This document shows, piece after piece, positions 48,701 to 57,730 of a stretch of 64,000 nucleotides of DNA. This stretch comes from Nipponacmea schrenckii. Taxonomy: Eukaryota; Mollusca; Gastropoda; Lottiidae. The DNA is taken from the NCBI GenBank assembly GCA_030562195.1, contig CM060202.1:33160599-33224598 (forward strand), written 5' to 3'. The notes beneath the pieces were generated by a model. The model saw only the letters and a list, made by a program, of their open reading frames with translations, ran no database searches and was not told the DNA's origin. Every line of letters starts with the position of its first letter. Within the stretch, counting starts at the first letter, position 1. Position numbers and translations under genes: made by a program.

Positions 48701-51700
48701 AGTACCAGAACCTGTTATGAAATTTGAAGAAAAAGAAAATCTTTTATTTACCCAGTGTAGATTATTACATAGTTTGTAAATATTTGTTTTAATGTATTCA
48801 CAGAAATATTTATTATAATATTTCAATGTTATATCTTAACTTGTTTTTAATATGTTTTTTTATTTTGTATAATTTATCTTAATATCTCATGTATTTTATA
48901 TTTGTAAATGTCGTGTCTCGTAAGCCAATCATGGCTGGGCAGCAACTGTATTGATTTTGTTAATTTTTTTTAATGTATAAATTTTTTTGTGTGACACGTA
49001 AATAAACTACTACTACTATATTCTCTCAATTTTAAGTTCCTATTCCTACTCAGTAATATAATTAGGACTAATCCAATATACTTGTAGGTAAATTATATCC
49101 ACGCTTAATTTACCATGTCTAACAACTGAGATGTCTAACCAATGGGATGTCTAACCAATGGGATGTGTAACCAATGGGATGTCTAACCAATGGGATGTGT
49201 AACCAATGGGATGTTTAACCAATGGTATGTCTAACAACTGAGATGTCTAACCAATGGGATGTGTAACCAATGGGATGTCTAACCAATGGGATGTCTAACC
49301 AATGGGATGTGTAACCAATGGGATGTGTAACCAATGGGATGTCTAACAACTGAGATGTCTAACCAATGGGGCACAACCAATATAACAGTCTAACTTAGTC
49401 CCAGAAAGAGGAAAACCCAAAGAGATTGTATTGAATTCTAAAAGGGAATGTTTAGAAATTATTTTTCAAATTGCATGATTTCAGTACTTAAGAATGCATG
49501 TGTCAGCACATCTCATCTGATTTTGTAATATTTTATATCATATATATCATGTACTCATGTAGTTACATCATTGACGGAGAGGGTTAATATAGGCCAAGCT
49601 TGTTAGCCAATCCTTTTCATATTGTATATTTTTGAATATGTTTGTCAATAAAATATTGTTTATAAAAATATAAAAATTTCGTGTAACGTGATTAATAGTG
49701 TGCCTACTAGAGTATTTACTATTTGTGTAATGGATGATATCAATATACACTCTACTCGTTGGCCTATACAAATAACAATAACATCAACACAATATAAACT
49801 ACTTACATTGAACATCTAGTATAACAGTATCAGATTTACTACTACCATATCTATTGTCTGCTGAACATGATAGAGATTCACCATTTTGATTTTTATTTGG
49901 TGTCAACTGGAAAGATGATGATGTTGATAATGTTTGATTTGTTTCTACTATAAACCATCTATAATTTATTACTGGATCAGGATTATTGGTGACTTTACAA
50001 TTCATTGTGGTAGACACTCCATTTACTAGATTTAGACTGTTTTTATTTTCTATTTCTACACCTTTAACTGGTACTGGAAATAAAAAGCAATCTGATTATA
50101 CACAACGACGATGTAGAAATGAGATCTGAAAATAAGAAATTCGTCATTACCCCTTGAACCCAGTGTCTTTTTTCCCAATAATAGTCTAGTGTTGCGCTAG
50201 AAAATTTTGCACTTTTTTAGCAAAGCATGAGACTTGTAGCCTTGTTGGTGTATTAACAGTGGAAAGTCAATTGTAGTTTATTTCACATGGTTTCAGAAGT
50301 AAACAAAAGCAAGGAGAATGGAGCAAGTTAAGCATCCAGGCCAGCATGCTTCAGCGAATGCTTGTGAAGTTACAATGCTACGATTTAAATTTAGATTATG
50401 TATCGGGTTAGGAGATGTACATTTTGGACGCGACAAGCAGGTCAAAGACTCTTAGCCCCCGGCGAAACTGCAACAGTTCAAAGATACAAATGCTGCCGAT
50501 GAGACATTACAAATATTAAGCACTTTAAAGTATGTATGTATTTCTGTTTAAACACAAGTTGAAACTCTAACAAATATCCTAGATCGCATTAAAATATGTT
50601 AATTATGTAAGTTTTTGTTCTTTATTTTGACGTTATTTATTACGTAAATATATTTTAACTTCTTTATATATATTCAACTCCTTTGCATACCTTGATACTA
50701 CATTTTACGCTAGCATATACAATTTCAACGTATTTAATTACACCTGAACATTCTCCGTCTAACCTAGATTTATTTTCGTTATGCTCTACAGCTTCAACCA
50801 AACCAACATCATGTTCCCTTTAACGGCCCAGTATTTCATCGACCTCTACAACCAACCAATCTCCATCCATCAACCAACCCAGCCAGTTATATTCCATTTC
50901 ATCACAGACCTACCTAAAACGAAACCTACCTATCCATAGATAACCATCGACCTAACAACAACACAACCTACTCTTCCAGAGATAACTAACGACCTAACTA
51001 CAACACAACCTACTCTTCCATAGATAACCATCGACCTAACTACAACACAACCTACTCTTCCATAGATAACCATCGACCTAACTACAACACAACCTACTCT
51101 TCCAGAGATAACAAACCGGCCTAACTATAACACAACCTACTCTTCCAGAGATAACCATCGATCTATCTACAACACAACCTACTCTTCCAGAGATAACCAT
51201 CGACCTAACTATAACACAACCTACTCTTCCAGAGATAACCATCGACCTAACTATAACACAACCTACTCTTCCAGAGATAACCATCGACCTAACTACAACA
51301 CAACCTACTCTTCCCGAGATAACCACCGGCCTAACTACAACACAACCTACTCTTCCAGAGATAACAAACCGGCCTAACTACAACACAACCTACTCTTCCA
51401 GAGATAACAAACCGGCCTAACTACAACACAACCTACTCTTCCAGAGATAACCATCGACCTAACTACAACACAACCTACTCTTCCAGAGATAACAAACCGG
51501 CCTAACTATAACACAAACTACTCTTCCAGAGATACAAACCGGCCTAACTACAACACAACCTACTCTTCCAGAGATAACCATCGACCTAACTATAACACAA
51601 CCTACTCTTCCAGAGATAACTATCGACCTAACTACAACACAACCTACTCTTCCAGAGATAACAAACCGGCCTAACTATAACACAACCTACTCTTCCAGAG

Positions 51701-54700
51701 ATAACCACCGGCCTAACTACAACACAACCTACTCTTCCAGAGATAACCATCGACCTAACTACAACACAACCTACTCTTCCAGAGATAACAAACCGGCCTA
51801 ACTACAACACAACCTACTCTTCCAGAGATAACCATCGACCTAACTATAACACAACCTACTCTTCCAGAGATAACAAACCGGCCTAACTATAACACAACCT
51901 ACTCTTCCAGAGATAACAAACCGGCCTAACTACAACACAACCTACTCTTCCAGAGATAACAAACCGGCCTAACTACAACACAACCTACTCTTCCAGAGAT
52001 AACAAACCGGCCTAACTACAACACAACCTACTCTTCCAGAGATAACAAACCGGCCTAACTATAACACAACCTACTCTTCCAGAGATAACAAACCGGCCTA
52101 ACTATAACACAACCTACTCTTCCAGAGATAACAAACCGGCCTAACTACAACACAACCTACTCTTCCAGAGATAACCATCGACCTAACTATAACACAACCT
52201 ACTCTTCCAGAGATAACAAACCGGCCTTACTATAACACAACCTACTCTTCCAGAGATAACCATCGACCTAACTATAACACAACCTACTCTTCCAGAGATA
52301 ACAAACCGGCCTAACTATAACACAACCTACTCTTCCAGAGATAACAAACCGGCCTAACTATAACACAACCTACTCTTCCAGAGATAACAAACCGGCCTAA
52401 CTACAAAACAACCTACTCTTCCAGAGATAACCATCGACCTAACTATAACACAACCTACTCTTCCAGAGATAACAAACCGGCCTAACTATAACACAACCTA
52501 CTCTTCCAGAGATAACAAACCGGCCTAACTACAACACAACCTACTCTTCCAGAGATAACCACCGGTCTAACTACAACACAACCTACTCTTCCAGAGATAA
52601 CCACCGGCCTAACTACAACACAACCTACTCTTCCATAGATAACCACCGGCCTCACCAACATCAGAAACGTCCAACACCCCGCAGACGCCAACCAGTCCCC
52701 ATCCATAAGGTATTCTTCCAAGTTTTGCAGTTTCTCCATCATTTGGCAATCCCTACCCTTCAGCAGCATGGTCACCAGCGTAACCTTCAAACGCAAAATC
52801 TCTGAGTTGGATAGTTTTATCCCTCCAGCTGATGTTTTAATTTTTTTTATTGCCTACTGACACGGAACTCCCTAGTAAGAAAAGTAAAGGTCGTAAACGA
52901 GACATAAATCTGGCGACTGTTTTTGATGATTCGTGATCGGAATCGGACGAATTCGGTTGTGCTTAGCAGATGTCAATAAAGGCAAAACTTGCGAGGCATA
53001 TGATCAGCGATGGTGACGATTTTGTAGTCAATTAAATTGATCAGCTGTTGGATGAAGGCGTCGAGACAAACTCAATAAAAAGTGACGAGGAAGGTGATGA
53101 TATTTTCGTTGAAATGGATAAACTATATCATACTAACGAAGAATATGGGGGAAGAGGAAGTGAATCCTAAAATGGCTGGAAATATAAACTCCATTTTCAA
53201 AGGAGGAATAAGTGATGGAAAGACCAAACTTATTATTGACTAATATAAGAAGCCATGTAACTGTGCTGAAATTATTAGTCCCAAATAAATCCTGAGATTT
53301 GAGCAAAGATTCGTTCTTTCTGCAGGTCTATTGACATTAAAATGCAGGCAACTGGGAACAAATTTCTGTAGCTGATGATATATTAAAATTAAGAAAGGAC
53401 AAAAAAAAGTGGTTGCCTAGCAAGATACGCCCACTTTAAAATATATTTTCTGTTTTAACACAGGCAAAAACTCTAAGATTATTTAGGTCTAATCCAAGTT
53501 CTTGTCAATATAAATGTTCACACCAAATTTCATTAAAATCAGATGAAAACTGTATTGTGTATCGCAATCACAAGCCGCGTTTTGACTAAGTGAAGTGCAA
53601 TAACTCAAAAACAGTATATCGAAATGTCTATTTCGAACTTGACCAAGATGACATCAACTTCAATGATCACACCAAATTTCATTCCAATCAGATGAAAACT
53701 GTTGTCTCTATCGTGTTCACAAGTCTATTTCGACGCTATTTGACTTAGTCAAGGCCAATAACCCAAAAAACGTTCACCCAAAAATCGTCACGATCAAACT
53801 TGTCCAAGATTTCATCAATATAAATGATCACAGTAACTTTCATTCAAATCCGATGGAAACTGTAGTCTCTATCGCGTTCACAAGCCAATTTTGACGCGTT
53901 TTGACTAAGTCAAGTGCAATAACTCAAAAACCGTTCATACAAAAATCGCAAAATTTAAACTTGCCCGAGATCTCATCAATATAAATGATCATAGCAAGTT
54001 TCATTCAAATCCGCCGAAAACTGTAGTCTCTAATGCGTTCAAAAGCAATTCTGGACGGAAGGACAGGGGTGACGACAATATACGACCATTTTATAATGTG
54101 GCAGGCCCGTAGCTAAGCCCCCCCCCCCCGAAAAAATGGATTGCCCCTGGCAAATGTCCCATATTATTACTGCAACTCCCCCAATTGCCCCTCCGGATTT
54201 ACTACTTGCCCCCCCCCCCCCGAAAAATCGAGTCCGGCTACGGGCCTGTAATGTCGGCGTATAAAAACTATTCACTTTGAGGCAGTGTGTAGTACATTTG
54301 GGAAATAGATCTGTTTGCTTCGAGACGTAGTTCTAAAGTTAATACTTCTGTTTCGTGGAAAGCAGATCCTGGGGCATCTTTTAGAAACGCTTTTATCATT
54401 CCTTGTCCGACCGACCGACCGACCGACCGACCGACCGACCGACCGACATTATAATGTGGGCGTATGAAATATCTTCACGACGGTAAAACGAAAGCGTAAT
54501 CAAACAAATACCAGGCCTAAAAAATTACCTACAAAGGCTTATAACTAATTATAACGATAATAAGAAATATAATAAAACAGATATTAACTAGCAATAAGGC
54601 TTATAACTAATTATAACGATATTAAGAAATCAATGAAGATAATAAACAGGGAATTACCTTTAACATCAATAGTTGTATTGTTTTTAATTGTTTCAGATTG

Positions 54701-55005
54701 AAGACCTTGTACACTACATTTCCAGTAACCACCATCTCTTTGTTTAGATACTGTATCAATATGTATAGTTACACTAGTAGTTGTTTTAGATACTGTATAG
54801 AATCCTCTATAGTCGGTATAGTTGTTATCAGGTCCAGGATTTAAGATATTACAATTAATTGTTGGTATAGAAACAAAACAGCTAGCAATAGTACTCTGAC
54901 CAGATCGTGATATAGATATTGAATACATATCGTCAGCATAACAGGTAACACTACCAGATTCTCCATCAACTAGTTTATTAGGTTCAGTATTTATTATAAC
55001 TTGAC
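33510..55005 (-). CDS. Ig-superfamily transmembrane receptor (11 exons)
   Basis: Predicted cell-surface receptor. Eleven minus-strand exons with consensus GT/AG ends join in one open frame (2750 nt, about 915 codons): 55005-54658, 50073-49807, 42861-42322, 42108-41830, 38748-38428, 37827-37513, 37075-36950, 36165-35974, 34664-34587, 34367-34306, 33731-33510. Nearly all junctions are phase 1, the usual phase for shuffled Ig/FN3 exons, which strongly supports the model. Order: V-like Ig, four more Ig, a cysteine-less Ig, FN3, transmembrane helix and a ~190-residue tail. Ig array plus one membrane-proximal FN3 recalls nephrin-type adhesion proteins; the tyrosine motifs recall ITIM receptors. Orthology is not claimed. 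The signal-peptide exon was not found. LINE copy B and several minisatellites lie in its introns. Confidence 0.85.
34306..34367 (-). CDS. receptor exon 10: two YxN motifs
   Basis: 62 nt, TTCCAG before and GTAAG after. It encodes EVYENVGIFGNRIYENNSHE. YENV and YENN fit the pYxN pattern bound by Grb2-type SH2 domains. Confidence 0.8.
34587..34664 (-). CDS. receptor exon 9: basic linker
   Basis: 78 nt with phase 1 ends. It encodes a Lys/Gln-rich linker (KNKSKAKKQTKGIQLKNQ). No domain. The frame fits exactly between exons 8 and 10. Confidence 0.75.
34820..35410. repeat. 38-bp minisatellite, about 15 units, in receptor intron 8
   Basis: Units start ggttcttacatggaaataac at 34824, 34862 and so on; nearly identical, with a few indels toward the right end. 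The rest of this intron (34665-35973) holds no exon; 35765-35850 carries a short-element-like GGACGTTAAACTCCATTAAT tail. Confidence 0.95.
35974..36165 (-). CDS. receptor exon 8: NPxY and repeated YxxV motifs
   Basis: 192 nt, TTTCCAG before and GTATGT after. It starts VIDENPAYISVDDLQ (NPxY plus YxxV), then PTYTSVNK and PVYSAVNK, three spaced YxxV units. NPxY is a PTB-domain or endocytosis signal in other receptors. It joins the transmembrane exon directly in frame. Confidence 0.85.
36166..36949. other. receptor intron 7, no exon called
   Basis: A 28-bp segment near 36738-36765 has good splice-site sequences but would break the frame; see rejected items. Confidence 0.6.
36950..37075 (-). CDS. 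receptor exon 7: transmembrane segment
   Basis: 126 nt. A short extracellular stalk (DKNSNDNSTA), then a hydrophobic helix starting GGVVGAVLALIIIIIFVVLI, and a stop-transfer RRKKIKST. This places the FN3/Ig part outside and the tyrosine-rich part inside the cell. Confidence 0.9.
37513..37827 (-). CDS. receptor exon 6: fibronectin type III domain
   Basis: 315 nt in a single exon. It opens VPDSPINITYN, then the FN3 core Trp in CVEWTPGFNGG and the conserved Tyr block LEPDTSYYIRVIASNKYGES. This single FN3 sits next to the membrane. Confidence 0.9.
38428..38748 (-). CDS. receptor exon 5: Ig-like domain without the disulfide cysteines
   Basis: 321 nt with GTAAGT donor. The Ig fold pattern is readable (SVELTAQVISYPKPIFQWYY), but Ala stands where the B-strand Cys is expected. 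In the F-strand, RRYYLNVSNE lacks the second Cys. The Trp of FQWYY is kept. Loss of both cysteines together is typical of a domain that has dispensed with the bond rather than a random mutation. Confidence 0.8.
38749..39214. other. receptor intron 4, right-hand non-repetitive part
   Basis: No exon or element recognised. Confidence 0.5.
39215..40735. repeat. 49-bp minisatellite, about 31 units, in receptor intron 4
   Basis: Period 49 (tacttacaat at 39242, 39291 and so on). On the gene strand every unit contains TTGTAAGTATTC, a consensus splice donor. Units near the left end (40470-40735) are diverged with many indels. Confidence 0.95.
40736..41829. repeat. receptor intron 4 left part: dispersed repeat
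   Basis: About 41230-41812 belongs to the same family as 53470-54265 (GATGAAAACTGT, TCTCTATCGCGTTCACAAG, GACTAAGTCAA). It ends cattataatatgggcgta, like the terminus at 54447-54466. It is intronic here; 40736-41229 shows nothing recognisable. Confidence 0.6.
41830..42108 (-). CDS. receptor exon 4: Ig domain
   Basis: 279 nt, phase 1-1. First Cys in LVMNCTVIQS, Trp in SINWYKPDG and second Cys in GGIYSCNSSK, with the RRDQGGIY D-x-G-x-Y signature of the Ig F strand. Confidence 0.9.
42204..42260 (-). pseudogene. remnant of an Ig exon 3' end
   Basis: About 52 bp resemble the end of exon 3 (42316-42367), with a GTAAGT donor and the peptide TGTGADDTRVTVL matching TGKETGETYVTVL. No upstream Ig body or acceptor remains, so it is the stump of a deleted duplicate exon. 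Confidence 0.6.
42322..42861 (-). CDS. receptor exon 3: two Ig domains in one exon
   Basis: 540 nt. Domain 1: VELKCIVTDANP, SLSYKWYKD and KGIYTCSVFNG. Domain 2: LTIPCIATSNPVPN, NYTWSGPN and RDQTGRYTCTVSN. Each has Cys, Trp and a YxC Cys. One exon carrying two domains implies loss of the intron between them. Confidence 0.9.
42850..43002. repeat. 37-bp tandem copies of the exon 3 acceptor region
   Basis: The exon 3 start and its acceptor (tggtttatctaataacag and variants) are repeated three to four times to the right with the adjoining aaatataaaatata. The extra copies are partial exon starts. Confidence 0.8.
43003..44416 (+). mobile_element. LINE copy B, 5' part
   Basis: Paralogue of 2039-3696. 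It differs by a ~360-bp unlike segment at about 43437-43797 and by many one-base losses at 43800-44220. The endonuclease block is well preserved from 44228 (CGDFNARSGESEDFIVG, LLVDFLINVNCCILNGR). Confidence 0.8.
44417..44498. repeat. 82-bp sequence interrupting LINE copy B endonuclease
   Basis: Single copy of the sequence that flanks the Ty3 element in copy A. It separates NDFTYCGV from the continuation SVVDY of the same domain and brings in stops. Confidence 0.8.
44499..47427 (+). pseudogene. LINE copy B ORF2
   Basis: The better-preserved copy. Linker with NDVRLSEKRWLKEN and QYWYRKQNDLWEL (44602-45438), a frameshift near 45425, then RT (45404-45928) ending SCV-stop-INGLRTNW, a stop shared with copy A. 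QECLLSPIFFNMYVNDI and a YADDIVLLAESKSDL motif follow, but a 410-bp MITE lies just before LLYADD. The C-terminal region runs to the 106-bp array at 47428. Confidence 0.85.
46088..46497. mobile_element. 410-bp MITE with 23-bp TIRs and TA target duplication
   Basis: Absent from copy A, which reads GTGTCTATATTAC across the site. TIRs: left ATGTAAGGCTACAAATTATT..., right (reversed) CTGTATGGCTAGAAATTAAT..., both going on to GCG. TA lies on both sides (46086-46087 and 46498-46499). Sub-terminal ATTAATTTGT/GCGATC motifs recur near both ends. TA target points to the Tc1/mariner superfamily. It has no coding capacity. Confidence 0.85.
47428..48592 (+). repeat. 106-bp minisatellite inside LINE copy B ORF2 (11 units)
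   Basis: The same array as 12780-14575 but with 11 units. The last seven units alternate gtttAattt and gtttCattt, so the recent growth unit here is a 212-bp dimer. Confidence 0.95.
48593..49021 (+). mobile_element. LINE copy B 3' end
   Basis: Matches 14576-15000 closely, including the CTACTACTA tail. Confidence 0.7.
49130..49372. repeat. 16-bp minisatellite (ctaaccaatgggatgt)
   Basis: About 15 units in copy B. The equivalent place in copy A (15108-15150) has only two or three, so the array grew after the duplication. Confidence 0.9.
49807..50073 (-). CDS. receptor exon 2: Ig domain
   Basis: 267 nt, phase 1-1, TTTCCAG before and GTAAGT after. Cys in TTMNCKVTNN, Trp in NYRWFIVET, second Cys in LSCSADNRYG. 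It differs from the orphan copy at a handful of residues (ES for QT, R for G in DNRYG, T for S near the end). Confidence 0.9.
50074..50760. other. receptor intron 1, segment shared with copy A
   Basis: Aligns with 15849-16640. It gives the empty site for the ribozyme-bearing insertion. No gene seen. Confidence 0.6.
50945..52650. repeat. 42/43-bp minisatellite, about 40 units
   Basis: Two unit types are interspersed: 42 bp (ataaccatcgacctaac... form) and 43 bp (ataacaaaccggcctaac... form), both with cacaacctactcttccagag. The 42-bp type is 14 codons long, so runs of it stay open: ITIDLTTTQPTLPE on plus and VISGRVGCVVVRSM on minus. The 43-bp units break every frame. Copy A lacks the array. Confidence 0.95.
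52740..53404 (+). pseudogene. DIRS-like gag relic, copy B
   Basis: Paralogue of 16650-17285 with the same residues (GGISDGKTKLII, YKKPCNCAEI) and stops. It ends where copy A continues into the RT relic. Confidence 0.55.
53419..54265. mobile_element. non-autonomous TIR element (ATACGCCCAC family)
   Basis: Begins ATACGCCCACTTTAAAAT; the reversed right end reads ATACGCC...ACATTATAA, interrupted by a nested MITE. The interior has repeats of GATGAAAACTGT...CTATCGCGTTCACAAG and no coding frame. A second terminus of the family (cattataatgtgggcgtat) ends at 54466 after a GACC/GACCGACC run, and a third ends near 41808. Confidence 0.6.
54102..54248. mobile_element. 147-bp hAT-type MITE
   Basis: Terminal inverted repeats CAGGCCCGTAGC / GCTACGGGCCTG, with 8-bp target copies TAATGTGG (54094-54101) and TAATGTCG (54249-54256). 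CAG...CTG ends with an 8-bp duplication are the hAT hallmark. Two C-runs lie inside. Confidence 0.85.
54414..54446. repeat. GACC tetranucleotide microsatellite
   Basis: Eight uninterrupted CCGA/GACC units next to the terminus of a TIR element. Confidence 0.9.
54658..55005 (-). CDS. receptor exon 1 as found: V-like Ig domain
   Basis: 348 nt, phase 1-1, CTATTCTAG before and GTAATT after. Opens QVIINTEPNKLVDGESGSVT with Cys in SVTCYADD. The second Cys lies in RDGGYWKCSVQG, a D-x-G-x-Y-x-C form, and two extra Cys (ASCFVS, TINCNI) could form a further bond. It is the outermost domain seen, so it is a likely ligand-binding end. The true first exon with a signal peptide was not identified. Confidence 0.8.
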
Positions 55006-55385
55006 CTAGAATAGAAAGATAATATTATACAGTTACTGTCTATTACATTGTTATAATAACAGGTAACACTACCAGATTCTCTATCAACCAGTTCATTAGG
55101 TTCAGTATTTATTATAACTTGACCTAGAATAGAAAGATAATATCATACAGTTACTGTCTATTACATTGTTATAATAACAGGTAACACTACCAGATTCTCT
55201 ATCAACCAGTTCATTAGGTTCAGTATATATTATAACTTGACCTAGAATAGAAAGATAATATTATACAGTTATTATCTATTACATTGTTATAATAACAGGT
55301 AACACTACCAGATTCTCCATCAACCAGTTCATTAGGTTCAGTATTTATTATAACTTGACCTAGAATAGAAAGATAATATTATACA
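54942..55385. repeat. 118-bp tandem repeat copying the exon 1 acceptor and 5' coding part
   Basis: ttgacctag recurs at 55001, 55119, 55237 and 55355. Each unit carries the acceptor CTATTCTAG plus about 25 codons of the V-like exon (QVIINTEPN...SGSVTCY), followed by intron sequence. Only the unit at 55001 continues into a full exon; the other three are truncated decoys. Confidence 0.9.
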
Positions 55386-56015
55386 GATACTCAACTATAC
55401 AGATCTAAACATGTTCACATCCCTAAATATTTGGTAGCCAACATAGACCATGTAGGCTATTATATATATATATTTAATGAAACCTTAGCGAATAAAGACA
55501 CGTTAGTGATATTCATAATTAATAATTATCGCTACAATAAAAAATCATGTACTAATCAGTAATATAACAACCGCCATGTTAGTTTTAACTGATAATATAT
55601 TTTATATAAGGTATTCAATCTATATTACTTCCTTATTTCTATTCGGGTCGTAGTTTATAAGAAAACACTGGTATTGCATTACTGTAGGACAAGTCAGTAA
55701 CATACATAGATCAGTTGTATAGAGATTTGAATAAATTATATTAGGCCTTTTAGTTGTGTAGCTAGGTTAATATAACCTTGTGCGTAAAAACCACTATAGT
55801 TATTGTTTATGCAGAGTGTTATCATGTGATACAACATTCCTATCGGCTATTATTCTGTTTAATTTACTGATTTATTTGTGTATTACCTACCCTAATGGAG
55901 TTTATTATCTTGATTTTTACTATTTTTCTCTCCAATCATCTAAACATCATCTCACTTGAAGCAGGGATGGTCAAAATAATTGATAAAAATTAGTCTATTT
56001 TGGGGAACTGTCCCC
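55386..56015. other. non-coding stretch upstream of the receptor exon
   Basis: AT-rich with a short TA run at about 55460. No exon with a signal peptide seen. Confidence 0.4.
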
Positions 56016-56440
56016 TATGGAAGACAATCCCTGCCATAATTAATCATTCTTAATGCTTAATTCGGTGATAAACATTAGTACAGTAAAATCAACATTTGTA
56101 CGCTTAATTTGACATTCGTTCACTAAATTCATAATTTGTTGTTAAAAATTTATCATTCGAATAAAGAATATGATAATGTTCTCATGAAATGCGAGAAATG
56201 TTTTTCAACATTTGTTCGGTAAACTTCATTCGGCGTTATGAAGTGGGCAATATTAGTTCGGCTAAATCGTTAATTTGTTCAGTAATATTCTTTATTCGAA
56301 TGATAAATTTTTAACAACAAATTATGAATTTAGTGAACGAATGTCAAATTAAGCGTACAAATGTTGATTTTACTGTACTAATGTTTATCACCGAATTAAG
56401 CATTAAGAATGATTAATTATGGCAGGGATTGTCTTCCATA
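56016..56440. mobile_element. foldback element with perfect 156-bp inverted arms
   Basis: Left arm 56016-56171 and right arm 56285-56440 are exact reverse complements over all 156 bp, around a 113-bp centre. Inside the outermost TA the ends read TGGAAGACAATCCCTGCC. TA on both sides fits a TA target duplication. No coding frame. Confidence 0.92.
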
Positions 56441-56999
56441 TTCCCCACAGTCTTTTGTATGGAGGAGGGATAAATCATTTGGAGCTGATTCTAATGTCTG
56501 CATTCGATGTGGCTGCAATTTCAATTTTTGAAATATGTAAAATAGTTAAAGAAAATTATAAATACAATGTGTATACAGTAATGTTAGATGGGATATTTGA
56601 GTAAAGTTGCGATTATTACATCTGAATAAAATTATATAGAGAAAAATGTTTTCACAAAATTGTACAGGAACTCGGACGTTTTGATAAAAGAAATCCGACT
56701 GTTCAATTAATTTTTTTTTTTACCTTCGCTTAGCCGAAAACTATGGAAGGGAATTATTACCTAAAGTCTATGCTATATAGAAATGTCTAATTCACTAATG
56801 TTCTGTAGATAATACAGATATTTTGTATTATAAGTTAAAAGTTGCCTGTAAATATATAAATAAATTCATGTTTTATGTTTAAAGAGAAGCTGACATGGAT
56901 TTTAATATCGCTTATAAGTCACTTTTTTAATTAGCAATGACTATCTTATATCATTATCCAAATGTATTAGGCGATAATACAGGTTAATACCCTCAAAAA
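56441..56999. other. AT-rich non-coding stretch
   Basis: No element or exon supported. Confidence 0.4.
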
Positions 57000-57730
57000 A
57001 CACTTTTTTCTGTCGACCCCGCAGCCTGCGGTTATCAGTCGGTTGTAGAAAGACGCCATACTTTTGTGACGTCATGGTGGTAACCCAAAACGATGGCGGA
57101 CATTGAAATCAATAGTAGAAGCTGTCAGAGTTAAAGATTAATATCGTATTATCCCGCTATGCGAGTTCTAATGAGATAGAAAATGCGGGCAGTGAAAGTG
57201 GAGGTTTTCTTGACCAATTTGCCGAACCAAAACAAGCCCGCGGTAACTATCCTTTATCCAAACGAACCCTAAGCCTCCGATGTTGAAAGTCGCGATAGCG
57301 GTAGGCCTTGTGTCTAGTGATAAAAATAATGGCGAACCTGCTGCTGATATCGCCTTACCTGTCGATTTAGGTCGACTGAACAACGTTGAATGGTAAGTTT
57401 AAACAAACTGTTTAATAAAAATGGAATTAAAGTCGGAATTGCAATGACTTAATAGATTTTGTCTGCTTGAATTACGTGTTACTATAAATAGACATGTCAC
57501 GACACTTTTTTGTTTACAAATGGCCTCCAACGCTGAATAATGTTTTCTCTAATACTGTAAGGCCATCTAGATAGCATTCCACAGAATTTCATTCAATGGG
57601 GAACCAAACTCGCGAGTTGTCTTTCCTTGATGTAGGGGGCGCGGCGACTATTGCGGTCCTAAAGCGTTGTGTGCAATCATGGCCGACTATGTAAATAGTA
57701 AGCGTGATTTTGGTTTATGGGACCTATCTA
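57000..57730 (+). promoter_or_regulatory. promoter-like region with possible first exons
   Basis: Less AT-rich and richer in CpG than its surroundings. It contains a perfect CRE (TGACGTCA, 57067-57074) and ATGGCGG at 57090. A possible first coding exon lies at 57280-57392 (MLKVAIAVGLVSSDKNNGEP, then ALPVDLGRLNNVE) ending at a strong donor, TG|GTAAGTTT. A second ATG with donor follows at 57679 (MADYVN|GTAAGC). No matching downstream exons were found, so gene status is open. Confidence 0.3.

Noticed and set aside
51078..51326. Minus-strand open frame with a GRVGCVVVRS repeat
   Set aside because: It exists only because some 42-bp minisatellite units are multiples of three. It is broken by 43-bp units, with no start context or flanking exons.
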